Assembly: GCA_000508965.1 (NCBI GenBank)
Contig: BAHV02000021.1
Location: 62,001-126,000, forward strand
Reading direction: 5' to 3'
DNA: 64,000 bases
DNA from: Dielma sp000508965
GTDB lineage: Bacteria > Bacillota_I > Bacilli_A > Erysipelotrichales > Erysipelotrichaceae
In this document: positions 34,155 to 44,760 of the stretch, in pieces
Layout of the letters: each line of letters starts with the position of its first letter
Numbering within the stretch: the stretch's first letter is position 1
Position numbers and translations under genes: made by a program
Notes under the pieces: model-generated
What the model saw: the letters and a program-made list of their open reading frames with translations, nothing else
Databases searched by the model: none
Told to the model about the DNA's origin: nothing

Positions 34155-35579
34155 CTATCTTTTCTTAAGCTCTTCCTGAACCATCTTATTGGTCATAGCC
34201 GGATTGGCAGTGCCCTTGCTGGCCTTCATAACCTGACCGACTAAAAAGCCGACTGCCTTATCTTTACCATTTTTAAAGTCTGTTACTGACTGCGGATTCG
34301 CTTCAATAGCCGCAGTAATCAATGCCAGAATTGCAGACGGATCACTCATCTGCTTCATGCCCTTCGCTTCCGCAACAACTTTTGGGTCCTTCCCCTGCAT
34401 CATTTCCTCGAAGACAACCTTAGCCTGCTTGCCGGAGATCTCACCCTTAATGATCATATCGATCATTGCCGCAAGATGTTCCGGCTGCAGTTTATTTTCT
34501 TCATAACTGATGCCTTCCTTATTCAGATAAGCCACCATCTCAGTAGTCACCCAGTTGCTGGCAAGCTTGTACTCATTGGTATGCTTGATTACCTCATCAT
34601 AGAAATCAGATAATTCCTTCGTAGCTGTCAAGGTAACGGCGTCATAATCGCTCAAGCCATATTGATTCATATAACGCTCTTTGCGCTGTTCAGGTACCTC
34701 ATTTAAATTCTCCTGAATGCTCTTGATCCATGCCTCATCAAGTTGAATCGGGAAGATATTTGGCTCCGGGAAGAATTTATAATCGACATTGCCTTCCTTT
34801 TTACGCATCGAAATGGTCGTTTTGCTTGCTTCATCAAAACGGCGGGTTTCCTGAATCACCGTACCGCCTTCAAGATAGATTTTACTTTGCCGCTGAATTT
34901 CTTCATCCACTGCTTTTTGCACATTACTTAATGAATTCAGGTTCTTGATTTCTGTTTTTGTGCCATAGCCGGCATAGCCATAAGGACGCAATGATATATT
35001 TACGTCACAGCGCATGCTGCCCTCTTCCATCTTACAATCTGATACACCCAAATAATAAAGCATATTGCGCAGCTGTTCCACATAGGCAGCCGCTTCCTTA
35101 CCGCTGCGGATATCCGGTTCAGATACGATTTCCACAAGCGGTGTACCGGCACGGTTGAAGTCAATCATCGTACCATTAGCAGTATGGAACTGCTTCGCCG
35201 TATCCTCTTCCATATGAATGCGGTTAATGCGGATCTTTTTCTTACCGGCTTCAGTATCAATAGTCAAATAACCATTGCTGCCGATTGGGTGGAACTGCTG
35301 AGTAATCTGGAAGCCCTTTGGCAAATCAGAATAATAGTAATTCTTACGATCAAATTTAATTAATGGATCAATGGTACAGTGAGCACCGCTGCAAGCACGG
35401 ATTGCTAATTCTACCGCATGCATATTTAAACATGGCAGTGTTCCCGGCATCCCCAGATCAATTTCATTGGTACAAGTATTCGGCGCCGCGCCAAAGCGTA
35501 CCGGTCCGGCGGAGAACATCTTGGTATTGGTTTTTAATTCACAGTGGATTTCAATCCCGATGATGGTTTCAAAGTTCAT
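34155..35579 (-). CDS. gatB: Asp-tRNA(Asn)/Glu-tRNA(Gln) amidotransferase subunit B
   Basis: 474 residues. The N-terminal catalytic cradle starts FETIIGIEIHCELKTNTKMF and includes NTCTNEIDLGMPGTLPC and DYKFFPEPN. The C-terminal YqeY-like tail domain (about 330-474, including QSVTDFKNGKDKAVGFLVGQ) binds tRNA. GatB phosphorylates and amidates mischarged tRNA using ammonia from GatA, supplying Gln-tRNA or Asn-tRNA. It overlaps gatA by four bases (ATGA). It ends with TAG, showing TAG acts as a normal stop here. Confidence 0.97.
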   Translation of the reverse strand: MNFETIIGIEIHCELKTNTKMFSAGPVRFGAAPNTCTNEIDLGMPGTLPCLNMHAVELAIRACSGAHCTIDPLIKFDRKNYYYSDLPKGFQITQQFHPIGSNGYLTIDTEAGKKKIRINRIHMEEDTAKQFHTANGTMIDFNRAGTPLVEIVSEPDIRSGKEAAAYVEQLRNMLYYLGVSDCKMEEGSMRCDVNISLRPYGYAGYGTKTEIKNLNSLSNVQKAVDEEIQRQSKIYLEGGTVIQETRRFDEASKTTISMRKKEGNVDYKFFPEPNIFPIQLDEAWIKSIQENLNEVPEQRKERYMNQYGLSDYDAVTLTATKELSDFYDEVIKHTNEYKLASNWVTTEMVAYLNKEGISYEENKLQPEHLAAMIDMIIKGEISGKQAKVVFEEMMQGKDPKVVAEAKGMKQMSDPSAILALITAAIEANPQSVTDFKNGKDKAVGFLVGQVMKASKGTANPAMTNKMVQEELKKR

Positions 35580-36994
35580 GCGTTTACCTCCACAGTCTTT
35601 CCTTCTAATCCTGTTTCTTCTTCAATAGCTTTTGCTATATTCAATAAATTCTGTTCATCAAATGCCTTAGCTGTCAAATTCACACCGATTGGCAGGCCTT
35701 CCGCAAAACCGCATGGCACCGTAATACTTGGATAACCGGACAGATTGCCCAGCACCATATGGTTTTCAGCAACCAGATAAGTATCCGACATCTTTTCATC
35801 ATTCGATTCATCCGGTTTCGGTGCTGTTGTGCTGGCAGCACTTGCCAAAACAGCGTCATAATCCTTTAGTACGTCCGCATATGCATCAACGATCACACGG
35901 CGTACCTTCTGAGCCTTTCTGAACAATTTCTCCTGGTTTTCCACAAACAGTGACCAGCTGCCCAAAACAAAACGCTTGCGCACTGCGGATGAGAAGCCCT
36001 TAGTTCTGGAATTGATCATGATTTCTTCAAGATCAGCACCCTCTTCACGCATACCAAAACGCACACCATCAAGGTTAGAATGGTTTGCACATGCCTCCGC
36101 ATTCGCAATAATCAGATATACCGGCAGCAAAGTTTCTAAAAGCTCATCATTCATTTTAACCTTTTCCACAATCGCACCGCGGGCTTTCAGCTTTTCACAC
36201 AAAGCGTCAAAGTTCTTTAAGATCGCCTCATCCTTAATTGAATCCATCACATTAGCAAGCACCGCAATACGCTTTCCTTTTAAGTCACTGTTTAACGCTT
36301 CTGCATAATGACCTACCGGTTCATAGGAAGAAGTCATATCCCGGTCATCTCTGCCGGCCAGCACTTCTAAAGCAACAGCCGCATCTTTAACACAGCTTGT
36401 GAAACAGCCGACATGGTCTAAAGAAGAAGCATATGGAATGACACCATAGCGGGAAATGCGTCCATAAGTTGGTTTAAAGCCAACAACCCCACAATAGGCT
36501 GCCGGTTTACGAATCGAGTCACCGGTATCCGTGCCCAGTGCTAACGCAACAACACCTGCTGCAGTTAATGCCGCGCTGCCGCCGCTGGAGCCGCCTGAGA
36601 TGCGTTCAAAGTCATATGGATTGTTCACTTTGCCAGTATAGGCATTCAGATTGGTTCCGCCCATACCCAGCTCATCCATGCTTGTTTTCACAGCAACAAC
36701 GGCCCCTGCCGCTTTCAGCTTCGCAATGACATGGGCATCAAAAACCGGCACATAGTTATCCAAAATTCTTGAAGAAGCGGTCGTACGAATACCCTTCGTG
36801 GAAATGTTATCCTTAACAGCCACCGGTACACCATAAAGCGGTAAATTCTGATCCAGCTTTTTAACTTCTTCAATCTGCTTTTCACAATCAACAAATGTAA
36901 CAACCGCATTCAGCTTATCCTGACTCGCGTGAGCCTTAGACAGCACACATTCTACATTTGCTTCAACATTCTTTCCTAAATCATTCAGCTTCAT
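35576..36994 (-). CDS. gatA: Asp/Glu-tRNA amidotransferase subunit A
   Basis: 472 residues of the amidase-signature family. The triad is visible: the Lys in VPVAVKDNIS (about 62), the cis-Ser in GGSSGGSA, and the nucleophile Ser in GTDTGDSIRKPA. It hydrolyses glutamine to supply ammonia to GatB. Note GTDTGD-S where most have GTDTGG-S. The start overlaps the gatC stop by one base. Confidence 0.97.
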   Translation of the reverse strand: MKLNDLGKNVEANVECVLSKAHASQDKLNAVVTFVDCEKQIEEVKKLDQNLPLYGVPVAVKDNISTKGIRTTASSRILDNYVPVFDAHVIAKLKAAGAVVAVKTSMDELGMGGTNLNAYTGKVNNPYDFERISGGSSGGSAALTAAGVVALALGTDTGDSIRKPAAYCGVVGFKPTYGRISRYGVIPYASSLDHVGCFTSCVKDAAVALEVLAGRDDRDMTSSYEPVGHYAEALNSDLKGKRIAVLANVMDSIKDEAILKNFDALCEKLKARGAIVEKVKMNDELLETLLPVYLIIANAEACANHSNLDGVRFGMREEGADLEEIMINSRTKGFSSAVRKRFVLGSWSLFVENQEKLFRKAQKVRRVIVDAYADVLKDYDAVLASAASTTAPKPDESNDEKMSDTYLVAENHMVLGNLSGYPSITVPCGFAEGLPIGVNLTAKAFDEQNLLNIAKAIEEETGLEGKTVEVNA

Positions 36995-37287
36995 TATTTC
37001 ACCACCTTTGGTACGACAATATGATTCGCTGCCACACGCGGAGCATTCGCCAGCGCGTCTGCCGCACTTAGTGCGTACTCATGCTCATCATCACGGATAA
37101 ACGTAGTAGGTGTTTCAAACGGATATACCATTTCCTCTACATTTTCCGTATCTATGCGGTTTAACAGATCCATCTGCCGCACATAAATTTCAAGCTCTTC
37201 CTGCAATTCGCTGATTTCCTGATCATTCAAATCAAACATGACATCATTGGCCAGTTTTTTCAGCATTCCTTTTTCAAATTTCTCCAT
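36994..37287 (-). CDS. gatC: Asp/Glu-tRNA amidotransferase subunit C
   Basis: 97 residues, the small belt subunit that wraps GatA and GatB. It has the family ending of paired ADALANAPRVAANHIVVPKV and a helical N-terminus (LKKLANDVMFDLNDQEISEL). It follows camS by 14 bases. Confidence 0.95.
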   Translation of the reverse strand: MEKFEKGMLKKLANDVMFDLNDQEISELQEELEIYVRQMDLLNRIDTENVEEMVYPFETPTTFIRDDEHEYALSAADALANAPRVAANHIVVPKVVK

Positions 37288-37301
37288 CGATCTTCCTCCT
37301 G

Positions 37302-38483
37302 TTAATTCAGCATAATATCGATATTGCCGCTCCCCTTCTGCCTCGATAAAAGAGCAACTGTTTTATCATCCGATTTGATATCCACCTGAATAGAATAACT
37401 CGTATCGGTAAATAACGAACATAATTGTACCACATATTGAATCAGACTTTGCGTTTCAACGTAAGTTTTAGCCTGCATATTCACACTTAATTCCAGCTTG
37501 CTTAACGCGCTGTCCTCAAACAGCCCCATACCGAACAAACCAACATCTGTAGGGAAATGCTGAAACAATGACTGCTTCATCTGATTAAACTGTGAAGCAA
37601 TTACCCCGTTGATCGCGTTGGCATCATCACTTGGAAAGTAAATCCATTCCTGATCGATCGGCGTATAGGACGATGAACGGTCGGTGACATAAGACTCGCC
37701 GATTACCACTCCCGGGGTTTTTGAATCAGCCGCCGGCGCCATGTAGAGTACAACATGAATCGGCAGACTGCCGACTTCCGGGTGATTGTTGCGCAGATAA
37801 TTAACCAAACGCTGACCCGCCTCGACACTGCCGTATGTATAAAGCTGTTCCTTCGATACCTGAGTGGTCTGACTGCCGCCTTTCAAAAGCGTCTCACCAT
37901 TCTCATCCATTTTCACACTGCCATCCTCATTCAACTCTGCCTCACGATAAGACACATAACTGTTTAATACAATAACAAAGGTAAAGCCGGCATAATCATA
38001 CTGACCGTTTTCCTGCTTCATAAAATCAATTTCATACAGATCTGAAATCAGAATCGGATTATACATATCGGTACCGAACCCATTTGAAATGACAATTCCT
38101 TTTTCCGGATTCAAGCCTTCGCTGTTTTCAGCTGATTTAAACTTCAAGAGTCCGCGTGCCGAACCGTCAGTTTCATAGCGTTCAAGTTCTAAAGCGCTGA
38201 CAATTTGGCCTTCCTTCACTAAATATTCATCTGGGTCAAAATATTTCTTGGCCAGCTGCTGTGCCAGATAGCCCATCGACTGTGGATCATATTTTGAGGA
38301 GCGATAGCTGTTATGCACAATTCTTGTGTCACTGGCTTCATAATCCAGAACATAACCATATTCACCGCTGATTACCGGTTTTATTTCAGTGATTTGATCC
38401 TGATCGTCAAGCTCCTGCTTTGTACATGCACTGCCAAAAAGGGCGGCGCAAAGCAGCAACATTGCCGTTTTATGTAGTTTCAT
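37302..38483 (-). CDS. camS: CamS-family lipoprotein
   Basis: 393 residues with a lipoprotein signal (LLLCAALFGSACTKQ, Cys20). The body is the CamS domain found between ligA and gatCAB in many Firmicutes; in enterococci and staphylococci its signal peptide gives a sex-pheromone peptide. The function of the protein itself is unclear. It overlaps the ligA end by 14 bases and precedes gatC, the usual operon order. Confidence 0.9.
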   Translation of the reverse strand: MKLHKTAMLLLCAALFGSACTKQELDDQDQITEIKPVISGEYGYVLDYEASDTRIVHNSYRSSKYDPQSMGYLAQQLAKKYFDPDEYLVKEGQIVSALELERYETDGSARGLLKFKSAENSEGLNPEKGIVISNGFGTDMYNPILISDLYEIDFMKQENGQYDYAGFTFVIVLNSYVSYREAELNEDGSVKMDENGETLLKGGSQTTQVSKEQLYTYGSVEAGQRLVNYLRNNHPEVGSLPIHVVLYMAPAADSKTPGVVIGESYVTDRSSSYTPIDQEWIYFPSDDANAINGVIASQFNQMKQSLFQHFPTDVGLFGMGLFEDSALSKLELSVNMQAKTYVETQSLIQYVVQLCSLFTDTSYSIQVDIKSDDKTVALLSRQKGSGNIDIMLN

Positions 38484-40464
38484 AGCGGTTCACCTCGCTT
38501 ATAAATGAGACTTCATCCATTGTTTCTATGTTTAATTGTAATGCTTTTTGCAGCTTACTGCCAGCGTTTTCGCCATAAATAACCAGATCGGTTTTTTTGG
38601 AAACGCTGCCGGAAACATTGGCGCCGTATTTTTCAAGCAGGTCTTTCGCTTCATCTCTTGTCATTCGTTCTAAAGAACCCGTCAGGACAACCGTTTTATT
38701 CGTGAAATAGCTCTCCACTTTTTCAATTTGATCGCTGTCCATGCGGAGTCCTTCATGCTTTAATGCTTCGATCAGCTGCTGATTCTTTTCTTCCGCAAAG
38801 AAAGCCAGGATCGCATCAGCGGTAATCTCACCGATATCATGTATTTTAGTCAGCGCTTCTTTTTCCGCGAGCATCAGCTTATCCATCGTCTGAAATTGCT
38901 GTGCCAAAATTTTCGCTGCCTTTTTACCGACCTGACGGATACCCAAACCGAAGATCAGATCCTCCAAAGGATTCTGCTTGCTGTCTTCAATCGCATTTAA
39001 CAGCTTATCTACTGATTTTTCTTTATAGCCTTCACATTGAAGAAGATCCTCACGGTGATTTTTCAGCTTATAAATATCTTCAACCGTATTCAGCCAGCCA
39101 TGATGATGCAAAAATTCAACCTTTTTATCACCCAGCGTATCAATATCCATCGCATCGCGGGAAGCAAAGTGAATAATGCTTTCCACAACTCTGGCCGGAC
39201 AGTCCTGATTGATGCAGTAATGATTCGCTTCATCTTCAAAACGGATTAATTTAGAACCGCAGATCGGACAGATAGTTGGAAATACATAAGGCTTTGAATC
39301 AGCCTCACGGCGTTCAGGCAGCGCTCTGACTACCTCTGGAATAATATCGCCGGCCTTGCGGATTACCACAAAATCGTTGACCCGCACATCCTTGGCGATA
39401 ATCATATCTTCATTATGCAGGGTAGCCGCTGACACACTGGTACCCGCAACTCTTACCGGTTCCAGCACCGCATTAGGGGTAATCTTACCGGTACGGCCTA
39501 CGGTAATCATAATATCATGCAGCTTCGTAATTACTTCTTCAGCCGGGAATTTATAAGCGATTGCCCATTTAGGCGTTTTAATGGTGGCCCCCAAACGGCG
39601 CTGATCAGCGAGTGAATTTACCTTCAGCACCATGCCGTCGATATCAAAAGACAGATCATTGCGCTTTTCCGTCATTTCCTGAATATAGTCCCAGGCATCC
39701 CGGATCGTTTTGCACACCCGGCGTTCCTCATTGCAGTGAAAGCCCAATTGTGCAAAGCGCTCTAAGCATTGTTCATGCGTTGTCATGCCATCATTCTCCG
39801 CATTGACATAAGTATACCAGAAAGCGTCAAGCTTACGGCTGGCCGCGATTCTGGAATCAAGCTGACGAATTGAGCCGGCAGCCGCATTACGCGGGTTAGC
39901 AAATTCATCCTCACCGCGTTCACGGCGAATCGCATTCAGATGCTCAAAGCTGGCCTTCGGCATATACACCTCACCGCGCAGCTCCAGCGACCCTTTAAAA
40001 TCAATGGTTCTCGGAACTGAGCGAATCGTTAACACATTATTTGTCACATCTTCACCCACTGTACCATCACCGCGGGTGACTGCCATCTGCAGCTTACCTT
40101 CATCATAAATCAAGCTCATTGCCAAACCATCGATTTTACATTCCACAACATATTCCACATCACCGACCTCTGATCTTACGCGTTCATCAAAAGCCTGTAG
40201 ATCCTCAAAATTATAAGCATTGCCCAAAGAAAGCATCACTTCCTTATGAGCGACCTTATTAAAGCCTTCCAATACCTTGCCGCCAACCTTTTGAGTCGGT
40301 GATTCAGGATCATATGCCTCCGGATACTGATTTTCTAATTCAATCAGCTCCTGCATATAACGATCATATTCCTGATCACTGACACTTGGCGCATCCAGTT
40401 CATAATATTCACGCGACAGTCTGCGCAAAATATCCCGCAGTTCATTTATTCTCTCTATGCTCAT
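38470..40464 (-). CDS. ligA: NAD-dependent DNA ligase
   Basis: 664 residues, normal length. It has the Ia domain at the start (YYELDAPSVSDQEYDRYMQE), the adenylated Lys in VVECKIDGLAMSL (about 113), the OB fold, a four-Cys zinc finger (CPICGSKL ... HYCINQDCPA), helix-hairpin-helix repeats and a C-terminal BRCT domain (about 585-655, FTNKTVVLTGSLERMTRDEA). It joins Okazaki fragments and repairs nicks. It is 14 bases after pcrA. Confidence 0.97.
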   Translation of the reverse strand: MSIERINELRDILRRLSREYYELDAPSVSDQEYDRYMQELIELENQYPEAYDPESPTQKVGGKVLEGFNKVAHKEVMLSLGNAYNFEDLQAFDERVRSEVGDVEYVVECKIDGLAMSLIYDEGKLQMAVTRGDGTVGEDVTNNVLTIRSVPRTIDFKGSLELRGEVYMPKASFEHLNAIRRERGEDEFANPRNAAAGSIRQLDSRIAASRKLDAFWYTYVNAENDGMTTHEQCLERFAQLGFHCNEERRVCKTIRDAWDYIQEMTEKRNDLSFDIDGMVLKVNSLADQRRLGATIKTPKWAIAYKFPAEEVITKLHDIMITVGRTGKITPNAVLEPVRVAGTSVSAATLHNEDMIIAKDVRVNDFVVIRKAGDIIPEVVRALPERREADSKPYVFPTICPICGSKLIRFEDEANHYCINQDCPARVVESIIHFASRDAMDIDTLGDKKVEFLHHHGWLNTVEDIYKLKNHREDLLQCEGYKEKSVDKLLNAIEDSKQNPLEDLIFGLGIRQVGKKAAKILAQQFQTMDKLMLAEKEALTKIHDIGEITADAILAFFAEEKNQQLIEALKHEGLRMDSDQIEKVESYFTNKTVVLTGSLERMTRDEAKDLLEKYGANVSGSVSKKTDLVIYGENAGSKLQKALQLNIETMDEVSFISEVNRYETT

Positions 40465-40478
40465 ACCGATACCTCTCT

Positions 40479-42662
40479 TTATTTTTTAGTGATTGAAGGA
40501 TGATTCGCCATGATCTTGCGGATGCCGAATTTATTATTGAAAGCAATTTTCCAGACACCCTGTGATGTATCAAGCACGACACCCTCCCCAAAACTAGTAT
40601 GCACCACTAAAGCACCTTTACGGATGCGGCCTGCTGTTTTTACCGGAGCATGACCTTCTTCATCCACATAGGTGAGCGCTTTGGCAGCTTGCCCAGAAGG
40701 CAGCTCTTCCTGCCGGGAAGCGGTATGCTGGGTCGCATCCTGTACACCAAAATGTTCAATTGTATCCGGATCGATCTCTTTGATAAAACGGGACGGCAGT
40801 TTAATGCGGTCCATAACATAACTATACCCCTGTGCATCAGAAATAAACAGCTGTTTACGCGCCCTGGTGAAAGCCACATAAGCCAAACGCCGCTCTTCCT
40901 CAAGCGCCGTTCGCCCGCCTTCACTGATTGCTTTCTCACTTGGGAAAATACCATCACACATACTGTAAACAAACACAATATCAAACTCCAGACCCTTTGC
41001 CGCATGAATTGTCATCAGCTGCACAAACTGTCCGTTATTTTCCTGCTCCTTATCGGTATATAAAGCAATCTGCTGGAGATATTCATCCAGCGTACCGTCA
41101 GGATTGGCTGTTTCAAAATCCTCGATATCGTTAATTAATTCCTTAACGTTCTCAATTCGCTCAGTTTCCTTATCATCCTCAAGCATCTGCATATAACCGC
41201 ATTCATCCATTAAACCCTCAAGCAGCATCGAAATAGACATCGAATTTACTAAATTGCGATATCTCTCAATCAGCTTGATAAATTCATTCAGCGCGGTCTG
41301 CGCTTTGCCGCGGGCTACATCATGATTTTTAATTACTTCATACATATTCATATTCTCACTGCGTGAATACTCTTCAATCGTCTCTACCGTCTTATTGCCG
41401 ATACTGCGCTTAGGCACATTAATAATACGTTTTAATGCCAGATCAATGGCTGCGTTATCATGAATCAGCATTCTTAAATAAGAGAGTGCATCCTTGATTT
41501 CCGCACGGTCATAAAATCGTACACCGCCATAGATACGGTAAGGAATCCTTGCTTCAAGCAGCTGTTTTTCTAAAGAACGCGACAGATAATTGCTGCGGTA
41601 AAGCACCGCGATGTCGCGATAAGCCGCACCGCTTTGAATGCACTTATTGATCTGCTGGCAGACCCAGGCCGGTTCAAGCGCTTCTTCAAAAGCAGAATAA
41701 TGAATAATTTTATTATCCTCCTGTCTTGATGTATACAGATCCTTATCAATACGGTTCTTATTATTCTTAATTACACTGTTGGCACCCTTAAGAATCGACG
41801 GACAGGAGCGGTAATTCTCATTCAGCATCACGGTATGTACAGGCGCAAAATCCTTTTCAAAATTCATGATGATATTCACATCGGCGCCGCGCCATGTGTA
41901 AATCGTCTGATCGGGATCGCCAACAACGCAAAGATTGCATTTATCTGATACCAGATAGCGGATAATGCTGTACTGAATCCTGTCGACATCCTGAAACTCA
42001 TCAACATGGATATAATCAAAACGGCGCTGCCACTTAACCCGCACCTCTTGGTCTTTCTTTAAAAGTCGATTGGTAAACAACAATAGATCATCAAAGTCAA
42101 GTGCCTTCATATGCTCCAGGCGCTTTTCATAATAATCATATACCTGAGCCTTGATTTTCTCACTCGTAAACTCATTGGCAATGCTCATCGCTGCCTCGGG
42201 TGAGATTTCTTCACCCTTGCAGGCAGAAATATAAGAAAGTACATTTGCATAGCTGTAACTCTTTACCTCAATGCCATACATCTTGTAAGCTTCCTTAAGA
42301 ATGCTTTTCTGATCATCACTGTCTACAATCGTAAAATTACGCGGATAGCCATCACCCATTTTATGTATATCTTCTCTTAATAAACGAACACAAAAGGAGT
42401 GAATCGTCGAAACAAACATCCCTGACGCATCATCGCCAAGGATGGAATAAACACGCTCTTTCATTTCATTAGCCGCTTTATTCGTAAACGTAATCGCCAA
42501 AATACGATAAGGCGCAATCCCTAACGATTCAATTAAATAAGCGATACGTGTGGTTATCACTCTGGTTTTTCCTGAACCCGCACCGGCAATGATCCGGATA
42601 TGGCCATCTGTGTATGTTACCGCGTCATATTGACTCGGATTTAAACTATCTAAATAAGACAT
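40479..42662 (-). CDS. pcrA: ATP-dependent DNA helicase PcrA (UvrD family)
   Basis: 727 residues from ATG 42662 (GAGGTGATCGC upstream); a 12-codon upstream extension lacks an RBS. Helicase motifs include IIAGAGSGKTRVI (Walker A), YIHVDEFQDVDRIQY (Walker B), VVGDPDQTIYTWRGA, and QLMTIHAAKGLEFDIVF. A C-terminal Tudor-like part (GEGVVLDTSQGVWKIAF) binds RNA polymerase in PcrA. It unwinds DNA 3' to 5' in repair and conflict resolution. It is the first gene of the pcrA-ligA-camS-gatCAB operon. Confidence 0.97.
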   Translation of the reverse strand: MSYLDSLNPSQYDAVTYTDGHIRIIAGAGSGKTRVITTRIAYLIESLGIAPYRILAITFTNKAANEMKERVYSILGDDASGMFVSTIHSFCVRLLREDIHKMGDGYPRNFTIVDSDDQKSILKEAYKMYGIEVKSYSYANVLSYISACKGEEISPEAAMSIANEFTSEKIKAQVYDYYEKRLEHMKALDFDDLLLFTNRLLKKDQEVRVKWQRRFDYIHVDEFQDVDRIQYSIIRYLVSDKCNLCVVGDPDQTIYTWRGADVNIIMNFEKDFAPVHTVMLNENYRSCPSILKGANSVIKNNKNRIDKDLYTSRQEDNKIIHYSAFEEALEPAWVCQQINKCIQSGAAYRDIAVLYRSNYLSRSLEKQLLEARIPYRIYGGVRFYDRAEIKDALSYLRMLIHDNAAIDLALKRIINVPKRSIGNKTVETIEEYSRSENMNMYEVIKNHDVARGKAQTALNEFIKLIERYRNLVNSMSISMLLEGLMDECGYMQMLEDDKETERIENVKELINDIEDFETANPDGTLDEYLQQIALYTDKEQENNGQFVQLMTIHAAKGLEFDIVFVYSMCDGIFPSEKAISEGGRTALEEERRLAYVAFTRARKQLFISDAQGYSYVMDRIKLPSRFIKEIDPDTIEHFGVQDATQHTASRQEELPSGQAAKALTYVDEEGHAPVKTAGRIRKGALVVHTSFGEGVVLDTSQGVWKIAFNNKFGIRKIMANHPSITKK

Positions 42663-42864
42663 GCGATCACCTCTGCGTATCATTATACCAAAAATCATGA
42701 CTACTTTTTTAGTAAATTATGATTTAAAGAAACCTTTTCTTTCACATTTATCTTTTATGACAAAAATGATGTGCTATTTAATGTTTCTTTCAAATTTCTG
42801 AAACTTCTGTTATTCTTTAAATGCATAGGGTATAATGTTTTATGATATTAATTGGAGGTTTTTT

Positions 42865-44433
42865 ATGAAGGCAGAAAAAAGACCAAGAAGAAAAAGAACC
42901 AGAATACCTGATCTTATTCTATCTGTGATTCAAATCGTTGTCACAGTCATATTTATTTTCACGTTAATAAACTTAAACATGCTTAATTTCAAATGGCTGA
43001 TACTGATACTCGCATTGCTGATTGTTTTGCTGGCCATGTTTATCGTGCTGATGATGATGAAGCTAAAAGCTGGAATAACGAATGTTAAACGTGTACTGCA
43101 AGTATTGATCATTGTTTTTATGCTGGTGGGTAATCACTATGCCGGAACTTTAACTAATACACTCAAAACAATCACTGATGAGAAACAGACACGGATCGAT
43201 AAAATATCACTGCTGGCACTTGCAGATAATGAAGGCAATTCAATTGAAGATTTTAATGGAAAAACAATTGGTTTACAGACTGGTACAGATAAGGAGCTGA
43301 CTGAGTTTGCCCTTGATAAAATAGACCCTAGAATTGAATATGGGAAGTATGAATATGTTGATTATTCCGTTATGATCAATGATTTCCTGCTTGGCTATGA
43401 TGATGCAATTCTCATCAATGACGCATACATCAAGATGATGGCTGATTCAGTAGAAGGTTTTGCCGGTTCATATAAGGTCATAGAGACGTTTACTCGGGAA
43501 ACTGAACTTGCTCCGTCCGATGTGAATGCCAAGCTGCCGGACGAGCCATTTGCCGTATATTTATCAGGAATGGATGAATTAGGTGATCCGCATCAGCAGC
43601 TGAGAAGTGATGTGAATATTTTAATGCTGGTAGATCCCGCTGCCAATCATGTGACAATGATTTCGATTCCGCGAGATTCCTATGTGCCTAATCCGGCAAA
43701 GGATAATCAGTTGGATAAGCTGACTCATACCGGTCTTTACAGCATCGATACAACGATTGCAGCTGCCGAGGAATTATTTGGATTCCCGATTGACTATTAT
43801 GTAAAGGTAAGCTTTTCCTCATTGATTGAAATTGTTAATACAGTAGATGGCATAACCGTTAATGTACCGGTTACCTTCTGTGAACAGAATGCTGAACGTT
43901 CCTATTTATGGGATGATCAAATCTGCCTTGAAGAAGGTGAACGGTTCATCTATGGTCCGGCGGCTTTAGCACTGGCAAGACATCGTGCAAGCTATGCGAA
44001 TGAACTGACACGCAATCAGGTTCAGCAGGATATCATTAAGGCTATTGTTAAGCGGATGATGACACCGGTTGGCTTCAGCCGCATCCCTGATGTGCTGAGT
44101 ATCATTCCGCAGTATATGGTAACGAATATGCCCTATTCAGCAATCACCAACTTTGTATCCGCTGAGATGAACAATATCGGTGACTGGACGTTCGATTCAA
44201 TTGCATTGACAAATGGAATCTCACAGCTGATGCCAACGGCAAGTGTTCCTGATCTGTATCAAGATGTAATGATTCTTAGCTATAGCGATGTAGTAAAGGT
44301 ATATGAGCGCTATCAAGCAATGCATGATCCTGTAGAACTTAATGACCTGAAGTTTGATTTGAACGATTTGAATCGTTATGTGAAGCAGATGCCGTCTAAT
44401 CCAAATTTAGTTTGGGCAGAGAATTATCAATAA
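42865..44433 (+). CDS. LytR-CpsA-Psr ligase with substrate-binding-like insert, copy 1
   Basis: 522 residues from ATG 42865 (TTGGAGG upstream). Three membrane helices (about 15-95) are followed outside by a domain resembling a solute-binding fragment (about 110-215: DFNGKTIGLQTGTDKELTEF). The LCP catalytic domain follows (about 225-430): LRSDVNILMLVDPAANHVTM, SIPRDSYVPNP with the conserved Arg, DKLTHTGLYSIDT, and LALARHR. LCP proteins attach wall polymers such as teichoic acids to peptidoglycan. A -10 TATAAT is at 42831-42836. A second protein of the same design is at 47339. Confidence 0.88.
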   Translation: MKAEKRPRRKRTRIPDLILSVIQIVVTVIFIFTLINLNMLNFKWLILILALLIVLLAMFIVLMMMKLKAGITNVKRVLQVLIIVFMLVGNHYAGTLTNTLKTITDEKQTRIDKISLLALADNEGNSIEDFNGKTIGLQTGTDKELTEFALDKIDPRIEYGKYEYVDYSVMINDFLLGYDDAILINDAYIKMMADSVEGFAGSYKVIETFTRETELAPSDVNAKLPDEPFAVYLSGMDELGDPHQQLRSDVNILMLVDPAANHVTMISIPRDSYVPNPAKDNQLDKLTHTGLYSIDTTIAAAEELFGFPIDYYVKVSFSSLIEIVNTVDGITVNVPVTFCEQNAERSYLWDDQICLEEGERFIYGPAALALARHRASYANELTRNQVQQDIIKAIVKRMMTPVGFSRIPDVLSIIPQYMVTNMPYSAITNFVSAEMNNIGDWTFDSIALTNGISQLMPTASVPDLYQDVMILSYSDVVKVYERYQAMHDPVELNDLKFDLNDLNRYVKQMPSNPNLVWAENYQ

Positions 44434-44452
44434 AACTATTATACATAAAATG

Positions 44453-44496
44453 AAGTCATAGATGCTGATTGTTGAATCCTTATCCATCTATGACTT
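44453..44496 (+). terminator. Terminator of first LCP gene
   Basis: AAGTCATAGATG (44453-44464) pairs perfectly with CATCTATGACTT (44485-44496) across a 20-base loop, then TTATTTTT. Confidence 0.8.
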
Positions 44497-44659
44497 TTAT
44501 TTTTGAATTTGCTGAACTTCAAATATACTGATTTTTCTATATTAAAAGGCTTTAATGCACTAATAAAATTATTTTAACCCTCTGTCATTATATTGCTTCT
44601 GTTACTGTGCTTAATGATTTAATATTATATTGCCTGCATAGCTGTTTTAGCCGTTATAA

Positions 44660-44760
44660 GGAGCAAGGAGCTGCATAGGAATACACCGCAGCCCGCATGG
44701 GATGGGCATATCACCCTTCGCGGGAAAGTATTGCAAACAACAGTAATACTATTTCATGGG
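44660..44760 (+). ncRNA. Candidate structured RNA with three consecutive hairpins
   Basis: In the 540-base gap between genes, three short stems stand in a row: GCTGC/GCAGC (44670-44674 with 44688-44692), CCGC/GCGG (44693-44696 with 44720-44723) and AGTATT/AATACT (44727-44732 with 44745-44750). It is more GC-rich than the flanks. It does not match a riboswitch I recognise. Strand is a guess; the stems could form on either strand. Confidence 0.35.

Noticed and set aside
35576..36994. Amidase at 27972 as a duplicated gatA
   Set aside because: It shares only the amidase signature; length, context and flanking sequence differ from gatA.
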